From positions 78,812 to 126,080 of the forward strand of contig PLRV01000012.1 of assembly GCA_003164925.1 (NCBI GenBank): a stretch of 47,269 nucleotides of DNA, in the 5' to 3' direction. The translations under genes were made by a program, and so were the position numbers. The notes beneath the pieces were generated by a model. That model had not been told where the DNA came from and made no database searches. It was given only the letters and a program-made list of their open reading frames with translations. Shown here piece by piece: positions 33,731-41,939 of this stretch. This DNA is from Caulobacteraceae bacterium. GTDB taxonomy: Bacteria > Pseudomonadota > Alphaproteobacteria > Caulobacterales > Caulobacteraceae. The number at the start of each line of letters is the position of its first letter. Position 1 is the stretch's first letter.

Positions 33731-36661
33731 ATGGTTAGTTCGCTCTCAGGCGCGTCCCTCATCAGCTACTATCAGGGCCAGGCTGCGCTGAGCCTGTTTG
33801 GCGCGTCGAGCAGCAGCAGCACCTCCAATTCCGTCGCCACCTTGACCGCCTACTACGACGCCAAGGAGGGCCTGGGCTCCTCCAGCGCCTCAAGCGCGGC
33901 CGCCAATGCGCCGGCGGCCCCATGGAACACGGGCGCCACGCCGGCCGTCTCCACCGCCGTGCAGAATGCGGTGGAGGGCACGCCGTTCATCAACACAAGC
34001 GCCGCCACCCTGAGCGCCTCGGGCGGCTCAAATTCGCAAGACTACAAGAATCTGTTCGCGCTCTATCAGGGCCTGAACACGCTCAACGATCTGGCTCAGA
34101 CGGCTGTTTCCAACGCCTCGTCCAGCGCCTCGTCGTCGGTATCCAACACTCAACTGCAGACCGCGTTCTCGTCCGGCCTCAGCCAGGTGGAAAGCTACCT
34201 GAATAGCGCGCCTTTTCAGAGCTTCAACGTGACCTCGGGCAAGGTGTCCACCTCCGCGCAGTCGAGCGTGGGCATCCCCAACGGCGCCAACAACAGCTAC
34301 CACACCGGCATCGTCTACACCGGCGACCCGTCCGCCGCGGTGCCGTCCCTGCAGGGCGCTGTTCAGTTCACCGTGAGCGTCGCCAATAGCTATGCGACCC
34401 CAGGTACGGCGCCGACGGTGGTGAACATCGACCTGAGCGGCATGGGCTCCACGCCGCGGACCATGAGTAACGTGGCTGGCTACATCAATACCCAGCTTAG
34501 CGCGGCAGGCGTGGGAAGCACCTTCAGCGTGGCCGGCCTGGGCAACGCGACCGCCACCACCTACGTCAACGGCCAGCCCACCTCCACGGCCGGCGAGCCC
34601 CAGTACGGCTTCACCATCAACGGTTCGGCCGGTGAAAGCCTGAGCTTCTCATCGCCATCCACCGCCGCCGCTGTCTACGTCGCCCAGGCCACCGGCGGCG
34701 CCAAAACGATGTCGGCCACCGGGACCCCCACGGCCACCGCCGCGGGCGAGCAGTTGGTGGGGCTGCAGACGGCCAACAGCGCGGTGGGGACGCCGCCGGC
34801 GGCGAACAGCGTGTCGGCCAACAATGCCAATGTGCCCACTGGCGGGATCTTCGCCCGCGGCCTGCCGTCCGGGGTCAACGCCGTGGATGCCGAAACAACG
34901 GGGTCGGACGGTTCAGTCTATATGGTGGCTAACGTGTCCAGTTCAGTGTCTGGCGTCACCGTGCCGGGCGACCAGGGCGTGGCCCTGCTCAAGTACGATT
35001 CCACCGGCAACCTGATCTATACCAAGGTGCTCAGCGACGGCAGCGACGCCTCGGGCTATAATCTGGCGGTCAATACTGACGGCACTGTGGCCGTGGTCGG
35101 CTCCAACGCCAGCAGCGCCTCCACCACCAACGCCTACGGCGTATCGAACTCAGGCAAGAGCACCGCCTTCGTCCAGGTGTTCAATCCCGATGGCTCGCCG
35201 GGCTGGAACGCCACGATTCCCGCCTCGGGCGGTACGACGACTTCGTCGGGCGTGGCCTTCGGTTCGGACGGTTCAGTCTATGTCAGCGGCTCCACCACCG
35301 GCTCGGTGGGCGGCCAGACCCCGCAGGGCTCGTCGGACGAATACATTCAGGGCTTCAGTTCCACCGGCTCGCCCACCTTCGCCACCCAATACGGCGCGGT
35401 GGGCGGCCAGAGCACGTCGGGCGGGATCGCCTACAACGCCGCCAACAACAGTCTGTACACGGTGGGCCAGGAAAATTCCCAGGCGGTGGTGCGCAGCTTC
35501 GCCCTGAACGGCGCCAATATGCCAACCGCCACGGGCTCTCAGACCTTGGGCCAAGTCTTGAGCGTGGCGGGTATTGGAATCAGCGGCAACCAGGTTCTGG
35601 TGGGCGGCACGGTGGTCGCCCCCACGATCAAGGCGGCCAATGTCGGCCAGAGCTTCACCGGCGAGCAGGACAGTTTCGTCGCCTCGGTTTCCGCCAGCCT
35701 GACGCCCTCGTCCAGCAACAATGTCACCTATATGGGCGTATCCGGGGCGACCGAGACAGCCACGGGCATGGCGGTTGCGGGCGGCCAGGCCTATCTGACC
35801 GGAACCATCGCCAACGATCCCTCGACGTTGGCCGACGCCGGCGCCACCGAGGGCTTCGTCAACGGCGTGGACGCCACGAGCGGCGCGGTGACCTACACGG
35901 ATCGTTTGGCGGGGAGCAACGGCCAGTCGGCTCCGACGGCGATCGCGGCCTCGGCGACCGGCACCTCCGCCCTGAACCTGCTGGGCCTGCCGCAGGGCAC
36001 GATCAACGCCGCCGGTTCGACCCTGATCGTGGGCAATACCGCCATCCAGGCCGGCGATAGCTTCTATATCCGCACCTCGCCGGGCGGTCCCCAGACCGCC
36101 ATCACGGTCGGCGCGACCGACACGCTCACCACCTTGACCGCCAAGATCAACGCGGTGTTGGGCTCGGACGGCACGGCCGCGGTGGAGCCCATGGGGTCCA
36201 CCAGCGAACTCAGCATCACACCCACCGACACCAGCTCCTACATCGAGCTGGACTCCGCGCCGTCCAATCCGGGCCTGGCCTCGGTGACCAACAACTCCAC
36301 CGACGTGCTGGCTTCGCTGGGGCTCAACGCGGGGGTCATCCGCACGGTTCAGACGACCAACGGCCTGACTAACCCCAGCCAGTTACGCGAATATGGCCTC
36401 GACCTGACGTCCACCATGAATCTCAACTCAGCCGCCAGCGCTCAATCGGCGGCCAACACCCTGAACGTCGCCATCACCACCCTCAAGCAGGCCTATCAGG
36501 ATCTGGTCAGTCCGCCGACCCTGGCCTCCGAGGCCGCCGCCAAGGCCGCGGCGCAAGGGGGCACGGCGCCCGCCTACCTGACATCCGAGTTGGCCAACTA
36601 CCAAGCCGGCCTGCAGCGCTTGACCGGCGGCTCGAGTTCGGGGTCGTCCTCGGTGGCGTAA
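33731..36661 (+). CDS. FlaEY-like protein with beta-propeller-type repeats and flagellin-hook IN motif
   Basis: A 976-aa Ser/Thr/Gly/Ala-rich protein, almost free of Cys. The N-terminus is MVSSLSGASLISYYQGQAAL, with no Sec signal. The middle (about residues 380-740) has repeated strands such as GSDGSVYMVANVS and GSDGSVYVSGSTT, as in SBBP/delta-60-type propellers. Near residue 785 a segment TAITVGATDTLTTLTAKINA resembles the flagellin-hook IN motif of FlgK/FliD-type proteins. Size, composition and the N-terminus resemble what I recall of Caulobacter FlaEY, named as a regulator of flagellin expression; the match is from memory. It may be a flagellar-exported protein. The upstream sulfotransferase gene supports a flagellar or surface context. 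Confidence 0.65.
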   Translation: MVSSLSGASLISYYQGQAALSLFGASSSSSTSNSVATLTAYYDAKEGLGSSSASSAAANAPAAPWNTGATPAVSTAVQNAVEGTPFINTSAATLSASGGSNSQDYKNLFALYQGLNTLNDLAQTAVSNASSSASSSVSNTQLQTAFSSGLSQVESYLNSAPFQSFNVTSGKVSTSAQSSVGIPNGANNSYHTGIVYTGDPSAAVPSLQGAVQFTVSVANSYATPGTAPTVVNIDLSGMGSTPRTMSNVAGYINTQLSAAGVGSTFSVAGLGNATATTYVNGQPTSTAGEPQYGFTINGSAGESLSFSSPSTAAAVYVAQATGGAKTMSATGTPTATAAGEQLVGLQTANSAVGTPPAANSVSANNANVPTGGIFARGLPSGVNAVDAETTGSDGSVYMVANVSSSVSGVTVPGDQGVALLKYDSTGNLIYTKVLSDGSDASGYNLAVNTDGTVAVVGSNASSASTTNAYGVSNSGKSTAFVQVFNPDGSPGWNATIPASGGTTTSSGVAFGSDGSVYVSGSTTGSVGGQTPQGSSDEYIQGFSSTGSPTFATQYGAVGGQSTSGGIAYNAANNSLYTVGQENSQAVVRSFALNGANMPTATGSQTLGQVLSVAGIGISGNQVLVGGTVVAPTIKAANVGQSFTGEQDSFVASVSASLTPSSSNNVTYMGVSGATETATGMAVAGGQAYLTGTIANDPSTLADAGATEGFVNGVDATSGAVTYTDRLAGSNGQSAPTAIAASATGTSALNLLGLPQGTINAAGSTLIVGNTAIQAGDSFYIRTSPGGPQTAITVGATDTLTTLTAKINAVLGSDGTAAVEPMGSTSELSITPTDTSSYIELDSAPSNPGLASVTNNSTDVLASLGLNAGVIRTVQTTNGLTNPSQLREYGLDLTSTMNLNSAASAQSAANTLNVAITTLKQAYQDLVSPPTLASEAAAKAAAQGGTAPAYLTSELANYQAGLQRLTGGSSSGSSSVA

Positions 36662-36670
36662 GCTGGGGCT

Positions 36671-38572
36671 CTACGGCCCGATCGCGCGCAACGCCAGCAG
36701 GACCAGGCGCCCGAGGATGCGCTCCTGCAGGCTCTTTGGCGTGTCCAGGCTCAGCCGCGCCAACCGCTGGCGCTCTTCCGCCGAGGGCGCGGGCAGGGTC
36801 AGGGCGCGGGCGATGGCGCGGGCGCGCGACGCGGGCGTGGCGGTCATGGCCTTCAGCCGCTCCAGGGCTGAGGCGAGGGCTTGCTCATCCGCATCCAGGT
36901 CCGAGCCGAAAGGATAGGCCGGCAAGATCCCGTTCGCGCGCGTCTGGCCCAGTTTGCGCGCCAGGCTTTCGGGGGTGTTGTCGCGCTGCCGGGCAGGAAT
37001 CTCGTAGCCCGGCTCCACCTTGCCAGCAGTCTTGGCCTGGGCCAGCAGGCCCTCCTGGAAACGGGAATCGGCGATGCCGATCATCGCGCAGACCACGTCC
37101 CGGTCGGACTTGCCGCGCAGGTCCGCCACGCCGTATTCGCTGACCACGATGTCGCGCAGGTGGCGGGGGATGGTGCAGGCGCCATAGGCGTAGCGGATGT
37201 TGGATTCGGTCTTGCCGTCGCTTTGGCGCACGGCGTTCAGGGCGATGATGGCTCTGGCGCCCTCCAGCATGTGCGCTTGGGCGACGAAGTCGAACTGGCC
37301 GCCCACGCCCGACACCACCTTTCCGTTCTCGAGCCGGTCGGAGACCACGTCGCCGAACACCGTGGCGATCATGGCGGCGTTGATGAAGCGGGCGTCGCGC
37401 CGGTCAACCCGCTGCTGCTCCTCGTCCTGGTGGTTCAAGCGGTTGGTGAAGGAGACGCTGGTCATGCGGAAGCCCGCGCGATCCGCGTCCGGCATCTCGC
37501 GCAGAGTTCGGTAGAAATCCTTGGAGCCGACGAAGAAACCGCCGTGCGCCACCGCGCCGTCTCCCGCCCGCCGTTTCAGCACCCCGGCCCGCCACAGGTC
37601 CACGAAGGCGGGGACCAGCATTTCGGTGACCCCGTAAAGCCCCTCGGCGAAGGGCTGCAGGGCGCCGTCGTCCGCTGCATGGGCGCCCAGCCTGGCGAAG
37701 GCTTCGCGGAAGGCCGCGTTGCGCGTGTGGCGCAGCGTCAGGGCCCAGGCGATCGCGTCGCCCAGGGCGCCGATGCCGATTTGCAGCGCGCCGCCGTCCT
37801 TCACCAGGCCGGCCACGTGTAGGGCCATGGCGTGTTGAGCCAGGCTCACCGCCTCGCGCGGCGGCGCGTGGAGCTGGAAGGCGTAGCGGGGCGCATCCAG
37901 GATGTGATCGAAGGCCGAGGCCGGCAGATCCGCCGGGCCCAGCATATAGGGCAGCTCCTGGTTCACCTGACCGGCCAGGACCAGAGGCTCGCGCGAGCCG
38001 CGCCGCCGGCGGATGACCGGCAACTCGTCGAGGGTGACGTCGGCGTTGCAGCTCAGGCTGTAGCGCGCCTGCGCGCCCTCGCCGCGCCGCGCCACCAATT
38101 GGGCGATCACGTTGATGCCCCGGTCGGCGAGCAGGCCGAAGGCCTCGGTATAGTTGACGCTGATATAGTTGCGCTGGGCCAAATCGGCGTTCAGCCAGCG
38201 GCCTGGCGTCAGGAAGAACTCCGCTACCTCGATGTTGGGCGGCAACCGGCCCGAGCGCACGGCCTGTGCGTAGGTCAGGTCCTCATAGCCGCCGAACAGC
38301 CGCTCGATAATCGGGTCCACCAGGCGGTGGGCGATGTCGGGCAGGGACTGATGTTTCTCCAGCGTCAGGGCGGTGAGGATGCGCAGGCTGATGGAGGGGT
38401 CGGCCACGGCGCGGGCGAACAGGGCGTTGGCGATCGAGTTGGCCTTGCCTAGACCCAGCGGCAAGCCCATCACCACCGACTTGCCGATCTGGCTGAGAAG
38501 GGCGTCGACGCAGGCTTCCACGTCCTGGTGCACGACGGGCGAATGTTCCAGTCCCGGCGTGGGCGCGTTCAT
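36671..38572 (-). CDS. Acetyl-CoA hydrolase/transferase family protein
   Basis: A 633-aa cytosolic enzyme of the acetyl-CoA hydrolase/CoA-transferase family. The C-terminal domain carries the family signature segments VVSGVGGQFDFVAQAHMLEGA, SNIRYAYGACTIPRHLRDIVVSEYGVADLRGKSDRD. The N-terminal half (about residues 1-300) contains VVMGLPLGLGKANSIANALF and TALTLEKHQS. The protein is longer than the usual 450-550 aa because of a longer N-terminal half. It may hydrolyse acetyl-CoA or pass CoA to another acid. It is the last gene of a four-gene beta-oxidation operon; its ATG overlaps the preceding stop (ATGA). This suggests handling of the acetyl-CoA produced, but the true acyl substrate is unknown. 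Confidence 0.87.
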   Translation of the reverse strand: MNAPTPGLEHSPVVHQDVEACVDALLSQIGKSVVMGLPLGLGKANSIANALFARAVADPSISLRILTALTLEKHQSLPDIAHRLVDPIIERLFGGYEDLTYAQAVRSGRLPPNIEVAEFFLTPGRWLNADLAQRNYISVNYTEAFGLLADRGINVIAQLVARRGEGAQARYSLSCNADVTLDELPVIRRRRGSREPLVLAGQVNQELPYMLGPADLPASAFDHILDAPRYAFQLHAPPREAVSLAQHAMALHVAGLVKDGGALQIGIGALGDAIAWALTLRHTRNAAFREAFARLGAHAADDGALQPFAEGLYGVTEMLVPAFVDLWRAGVLKRRAGDGAVAHGGFFVGSKDFYRTLREMPDADRAGFRMTSVSFTNRLNHQDEEQQRVDRRDARFINAAMIATVFGDVVSDRLENGKVVSGVGGQFDFVAQAHMLEGARAIIALNAVRQSDGKTESNIRYAYGACTIPRHLRDIVVSEYGVADLRGKSDRDVVCAMIGIADSRFQEGLLAQAKTAGKVEPGYEIPARQRDNTPESLARKLGQTRANGILPAYPFGSDLDADEQALASALERLKAMTATPASRARAIARALTLPAPSAEERQRLARLSLDTPKSLQERILGRLVLLALRAIGP

Positions 38573-40650
38573 GGGCTCAGCGCCTTCCAGCCCTCGTCAG
38601 GCGCAAAGCGTGGACCGCAACTGGCCTCAAGTCCCTGCAGGGCCGCCACGACTTCGGCGACTCCGCGCTCGCGGGCATATCGCATCGGGCCGCCGCGGAA
38701 CGGGGCGAAGCCCGTGCCGAACACCATGGCGCCGTCGATCGTTTCCTCGTCGGCGACGACGTCCTCGCGCAGGCAGGCCACGCAGGCGTTGAGCATGGGC
38801 AGGATCAGGCGGTCGACCGCCCTGTCGTCCAGCGGCTTGGCCACGGGACGCTTGACGGGCTTGCCTTTCCGATAGGCGTACAGGCCCTTATCGGTCTTTC
38901 GGCCAAGTGCGCCGTCCTTGACCTTGACGGTCAGCCAGTCGGGGACTGCGGGCAGGGGGGTCTTGAGGCCCAGCGATAGGATTTCGGCCACGTCCAGACA
39001 GATATCCAGGCCCACCTGGTCGGCCAGTTCTATCGGCCCCATGGGCATGCCGAATCGTTCTGCCGCCTCGTCGATCGCCTCCAGGGGCAAGCCTTCGTCG
39101 GCCATGACCATAGCCTCGAGCACATAGGGCATCAGAGCGCGGTTCACCAGGAAGCCCGGGGCGCTATTGACCCGCGCGGGCAGGCGCGAAACGCGGTTGA
39201 CGAAGGCGCCTGCGGCCGCCAGCGCGGCCGGATCAGCCTGGTCATGTCGGACCACCTCCACCAGCTGCATCTGCGCCACCGGATTGAAGAAGTGCACGCC
39301 CACCAGCCGCTCTGGCCGCGCCAGAGTCGCGCGAAGGTCTTCCAGGCGCAGGCTGGAGGTGTTGGAGGCCAGGATCGCGCCAGGCTTCATCACCGCTTCG
39401 AGCCCGGCGAAAATCTTTTGCTTCAGCTCCAGTTTTTCAGGCGCGGCCTCGATCACCAGATCAGCGCCCGCCGCGCCTTCGCCCTTAGGATCGGGGATCA
39501 GCCGATCGGCGGCCTCGCGCAGCAGCTTGCCTTTCAGGTGACGTCGGTCGAACAGCTTGGCCGCCCGTTTCATCGCCCCGCCCAGGGCCTTGGGGCTGAT
39601 GTCGGCCAGGGTCACGGTCAGGCCGCTATAGGCGCACCAGGCGGCGATGTCTCCGCCCATGGCGCCGGCGCCGACCACGTGCAGCCGTTCGATCGCTCCG
39701 CCGCCCTTGGCCCAGCCTTTGAGGCCTTCGCGCAGGAAGAAAAGGCGCACCAGATTCTGCGCCTGGGGCGTGACCAACAGGCGGGAGAAGGAGCCGATCT
39801 CTTCCGCCTTGAGGGCCTTGAAGTCGCCGCCGTGCTTTTGCCAAAGGTCGATCAGGGCGTAGGGCGCCGGATAATGCTCTGGTCTCGCCTTCTTGGCCGT
39901 CTGAACCTTCAGCAGGTCGGCGAAGATCGACCGGCCAAGGCCTGACCCCAGCGCCCGGTCGAGCCCCTTCAGCGGCCGGCGCTGGAGCTTGCCGTCGATG
40001 GCCGCGCGCACGGCGGCGGCGACATGGCGCTCCTCGACCACCGCATCGACCAGACCCATGCGGCGGGCCTGCGGCGCGCGCAGGGTGCGGCCGGTCAGCA
40101 TCAGGGGCAGGGCCTGGCTCGGACCGACCAGACGGATCGAGCGGCCCACGCCGCCCAGGCCCGGATGTAGGCCAAGCTGCACCTCGGGAAAGCCGAGCTG
40201 AGCGCTGGACAGGGCGATGCGGTATCGGCAAGCCAAGGAAATCTCCAGCCCGCCGCCGAGCGTATGGCCGTGCACCACCGCCACCGTGGGGAAGGTCAGG
40301 GCTTCCAGGCGGTCGAACACGGCGTGCAACTTGGCCAGTTCGGTGGCCATCAGCGCCGCATCGCTCACCGCGCGGAACTGGGCGATGTCGGCGCCGACCA
40401 TGAATCCCGAGCGCTTGCCCGAGCGCAGCACCAGGCCCCGAGGCGGATCGGCCTCCAGCCCGGCCAGGATGTCGTTCAGCGCCGTCAGCATGGCCGCGTC
40501 AATGCGGTTGGTGGATAGGCCCGGCGCGTCGAGCACCAACCAGGCGATACCGTCGGGCCGCCGCGTGAGGCTCCAGCCGCTCGGGCCGGCCTCGTTAACC
40601 GGACCGCCCAGCTCAAGCCGGTCGCCATCGATCTTGTTCCAAATCCCCAT
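38569..40650 (-). CDS. Fatty-acid oxidation fusion: enoyl-CoA hydratase / 3-hydroxyacyl-CoA dehydrogenase
   Basis: A 693-aa FadB/FadJ-type enzyme catalysing hydration and then NAD-dependent oxidation of acyl-CoA. The hydratase part (about residues 20-280) keeps both catalytic glutamates, in GGGLEISLACRYRIA and GFPEVQLGLHPGLGG. The dehydrogenase part begins with the NAD loop HVVGAGAMGGDIAAW (near residue 300), with the active-site His in VGVHFFNPVAQMQLVEVV. The C-terminal domains end with FAPFRGGPMRYA. ATG 40650 starts 2 bases after the thiolase stop. A long open frame upstream has no similarity. It works with the adjacent thiolase and acyl-CoA dehydrogenase. Confidence 0.94.
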   Translation of the reverse strand: MGIWNKIDGDRLELGGPVNEAGPSGWSLTRRPDGIAWLVLDAPGLSTNRIDAAMLTALNDILAGLEADPPRGLVLRSGKRSGFMVGADIAQFRAVSDAALMATELAKLHAVFDRLEALTFPTVAVVHGHTLGGGLEISLACRYRIALSSAQLGFPEVQLGLHPGLGGVGRSIRLVGPSQALPLMLTGRTLRAPQARRMGLVDAVVEERHVAAAVRAAIDGKLQRRPLKGLDRALGSGLGRSIFADLLKVQTAKKARPEHYPAPYALIDLWQKHGGDFKALKAEEIGSFSRLLVTPQAQNLVRLFFLREGLKGWAKGGGAIERLHVVGAGAMGGDIAAWCAYSGLTVTLADISPKALGGAMKRAAKLFDRRHLKGKLLREAADRLIPDPKGEGAAGADLVIEAAPEKLELKQKIFAGLEAVMKPGAILASNTSSLRLEDLRATLARPERLVGVHFFNPVAQMQLVEVVRHDQADPAALAAAGAFVNRVSRLPARVNSAPGFLVNRALMPYVLEAMVMADEGLPLEAIDEAAERFGMPMGPIELADQVGLDICLDVAEILSLGLKTPLPAVPDWLTVKVKDGALGRKTDKGLYAYRKGKPVKRPVAKPLDDRAVDRLILPMLNACVACLREDVVADEETIDGAMVFGTGFAPFRGGPMRYARERGVAEVVAALQGLEASCGPRFAPDEGWKALSP

Positions 40651-40652
40651 GG

Positions 40653-41939
40653 CTAAACGGCCTCCAAAAGCATCGATCCGCCTTGGCCGCCGCCGATGCA
40701 TTGGCTGGCCATGGCCAGCTTGCCGCCGCGCTGCTTCAGGGCGTGGGCGGCGTGCAGCACGATCCGCGCCCCGCTGGCGCCGACCGGGTGGCCCAGGCTG
40801 ATGGCGCCGCCGTCTAGGTTCAGCTTGGCCGGATCGATAGCGCCGACCGGCTCGTCCCAGCCCAGCACGTCCTTGCAGAACTTCGCATCGGCCAGGGCCT
40901 TGACGCAGCCCAGAACCTGGGCGGCGAAAGCCTCGTTCAGCTCCCACAGGGCGATGTCGTCCAACGTGAGATTCTGCCGCTTCATGAGATTGGCGCTGGA
41001 AATGGCCGGTCCCAGTCCCATGATGCGTGGATCAAGGCCCGCCCATGTGCAGTCTAGGATGCGGGCGAGCGGCTGAAGCCCGTGCTGTTTCACCGCCGCC
41101 TCCGAGGCCAGGACGGTCCAGCAGGCGCCGTCGGTGATCTGGCTGGAATTGCCGGCGGTGACCTTGCCGTAGGGCTTCTCGAACACCGGCTTGAGTTTGC
41201 CCAGGCTCTCCAGGGTCGAGTCCGGACGCACCCCATCGTCGCGGTCGTAGGCGGTTCCATTGGCGGCGAACATGGGTTCGATCTCGCCGAGCCGTCCTTC
41301 GGTCTGGGCCGCGGCCAAGCGATGGTGGCTTTGCATCGCATAGGCGTCGGCGTCCGCGCGGCTGATGTCGAACAGGTAGGCGACGAGCTCAGCGGTCTGG
41401 CCCATATTCAGATCACTGACTATATCGGTCAGGCCCTTTTCCAGCCCGATCACCGGCTTGAAGAAGGACAGGCGCAGACCCAGCAGGGCCAGCAGCTTTT
41501 GCCCCGGAGTCCTGGCCCCGTTCAGGCGGGCGAACCAATCCACCGCCGTGCGTGGCCACAGCAGGGGCGTGTGGCTCAGCGCCTCGGTCCCGCCGGCCAG
41601 AACAAGGTCCGCGTCGCCTGCCTGGATCAGCCGCCGGCCTTCGTCGATCGCCTGCATGCCAGAGCCGCAGTTGCGTTGAACGGTGTAGGCGGGGGTCGCC
41701 TCGTCCAGGCCGAGCCGCAGTTGGGCGATGCGCGCTGGGTTCACCTCCTCGGCGATGGGATTGACGCAGCCCAGCACCACCTGCTGGAAGGCGTCCGCCT
41801 TCAAGGGCTGGCGCAGGAGCAGGGGGCGGCCACAGGCGACGGCCAAGTCCACAGGACTGAACGGGCCCGGTCCGCCGCGAGCCTTGATGAAGGGCGTGCG
41901 GGCGCCGTCGATCAGATAGACGGGGGGGCGGCCGTTAAT
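40653..41939 (-). CDS. Acetyl-CoA C-acyltransferase (thiolase), probable ATT start
   Basis: A 428-aa thiolase cleaving 3-ketoacyl-CoA in the last step of beta-oxidation. The nucleophile is Cys91 in QRNCGSGMQ. The other catalytic motifs are NEAFAAQ, GHPVGASGARI and QCIGGGQGG. Homology to the family begins at PPVYLIDGARTPFIKARGGP, but no ATG, GTG or TTG precedes this segment in frame. The first standard start (41852) would cut off 29 conserved residues. ATT at 41939 lies 6 bases after a good AAGGAG and gives MNGRPPVYLIDG, so it is chosen. The frame overlaps the end of the upstream dehydrogenase gene by 28 bases. If ATT is not used, a base error should be considered. Confidence 0.85.
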   Translation of the reverse strand: MNGRPPVYLIDGARTPFIKARGGPGPFSPVDLAVACGRPLLLRQPLKADAFQQVVLGCVNPIAEEVNPARIAQLRLGLDEATPAYTVQRNCGSGMQAIDEGRRLIQAGDADLVLAGGTEALSHTPLLWPRTAVDWFARLNGARTPGQKLLALLGLRLSFFKPVIGLEKGLTDIVSDLNMGQTAELVAYLFDISRADADAYAMQSHHRLAAAQTEGRLGEIEPMFAANGTAYDRDDGVRPDSTLESLGKLKPVFEKPYGKVTAGNSSQITDGACWTVLASEAAVKQHGLQPLARILDCTWAGLDPRIMGLGPAISSANLMKRQNLTLDDIALWELNEAFAAQVLGCVKALADAKFCKDVLGWDEPVGAIDPAKLNLDGGAISLGHPVGASGARIVLHAAHALKQRGGKLAMASQCIGGGQGGSMLLEAV

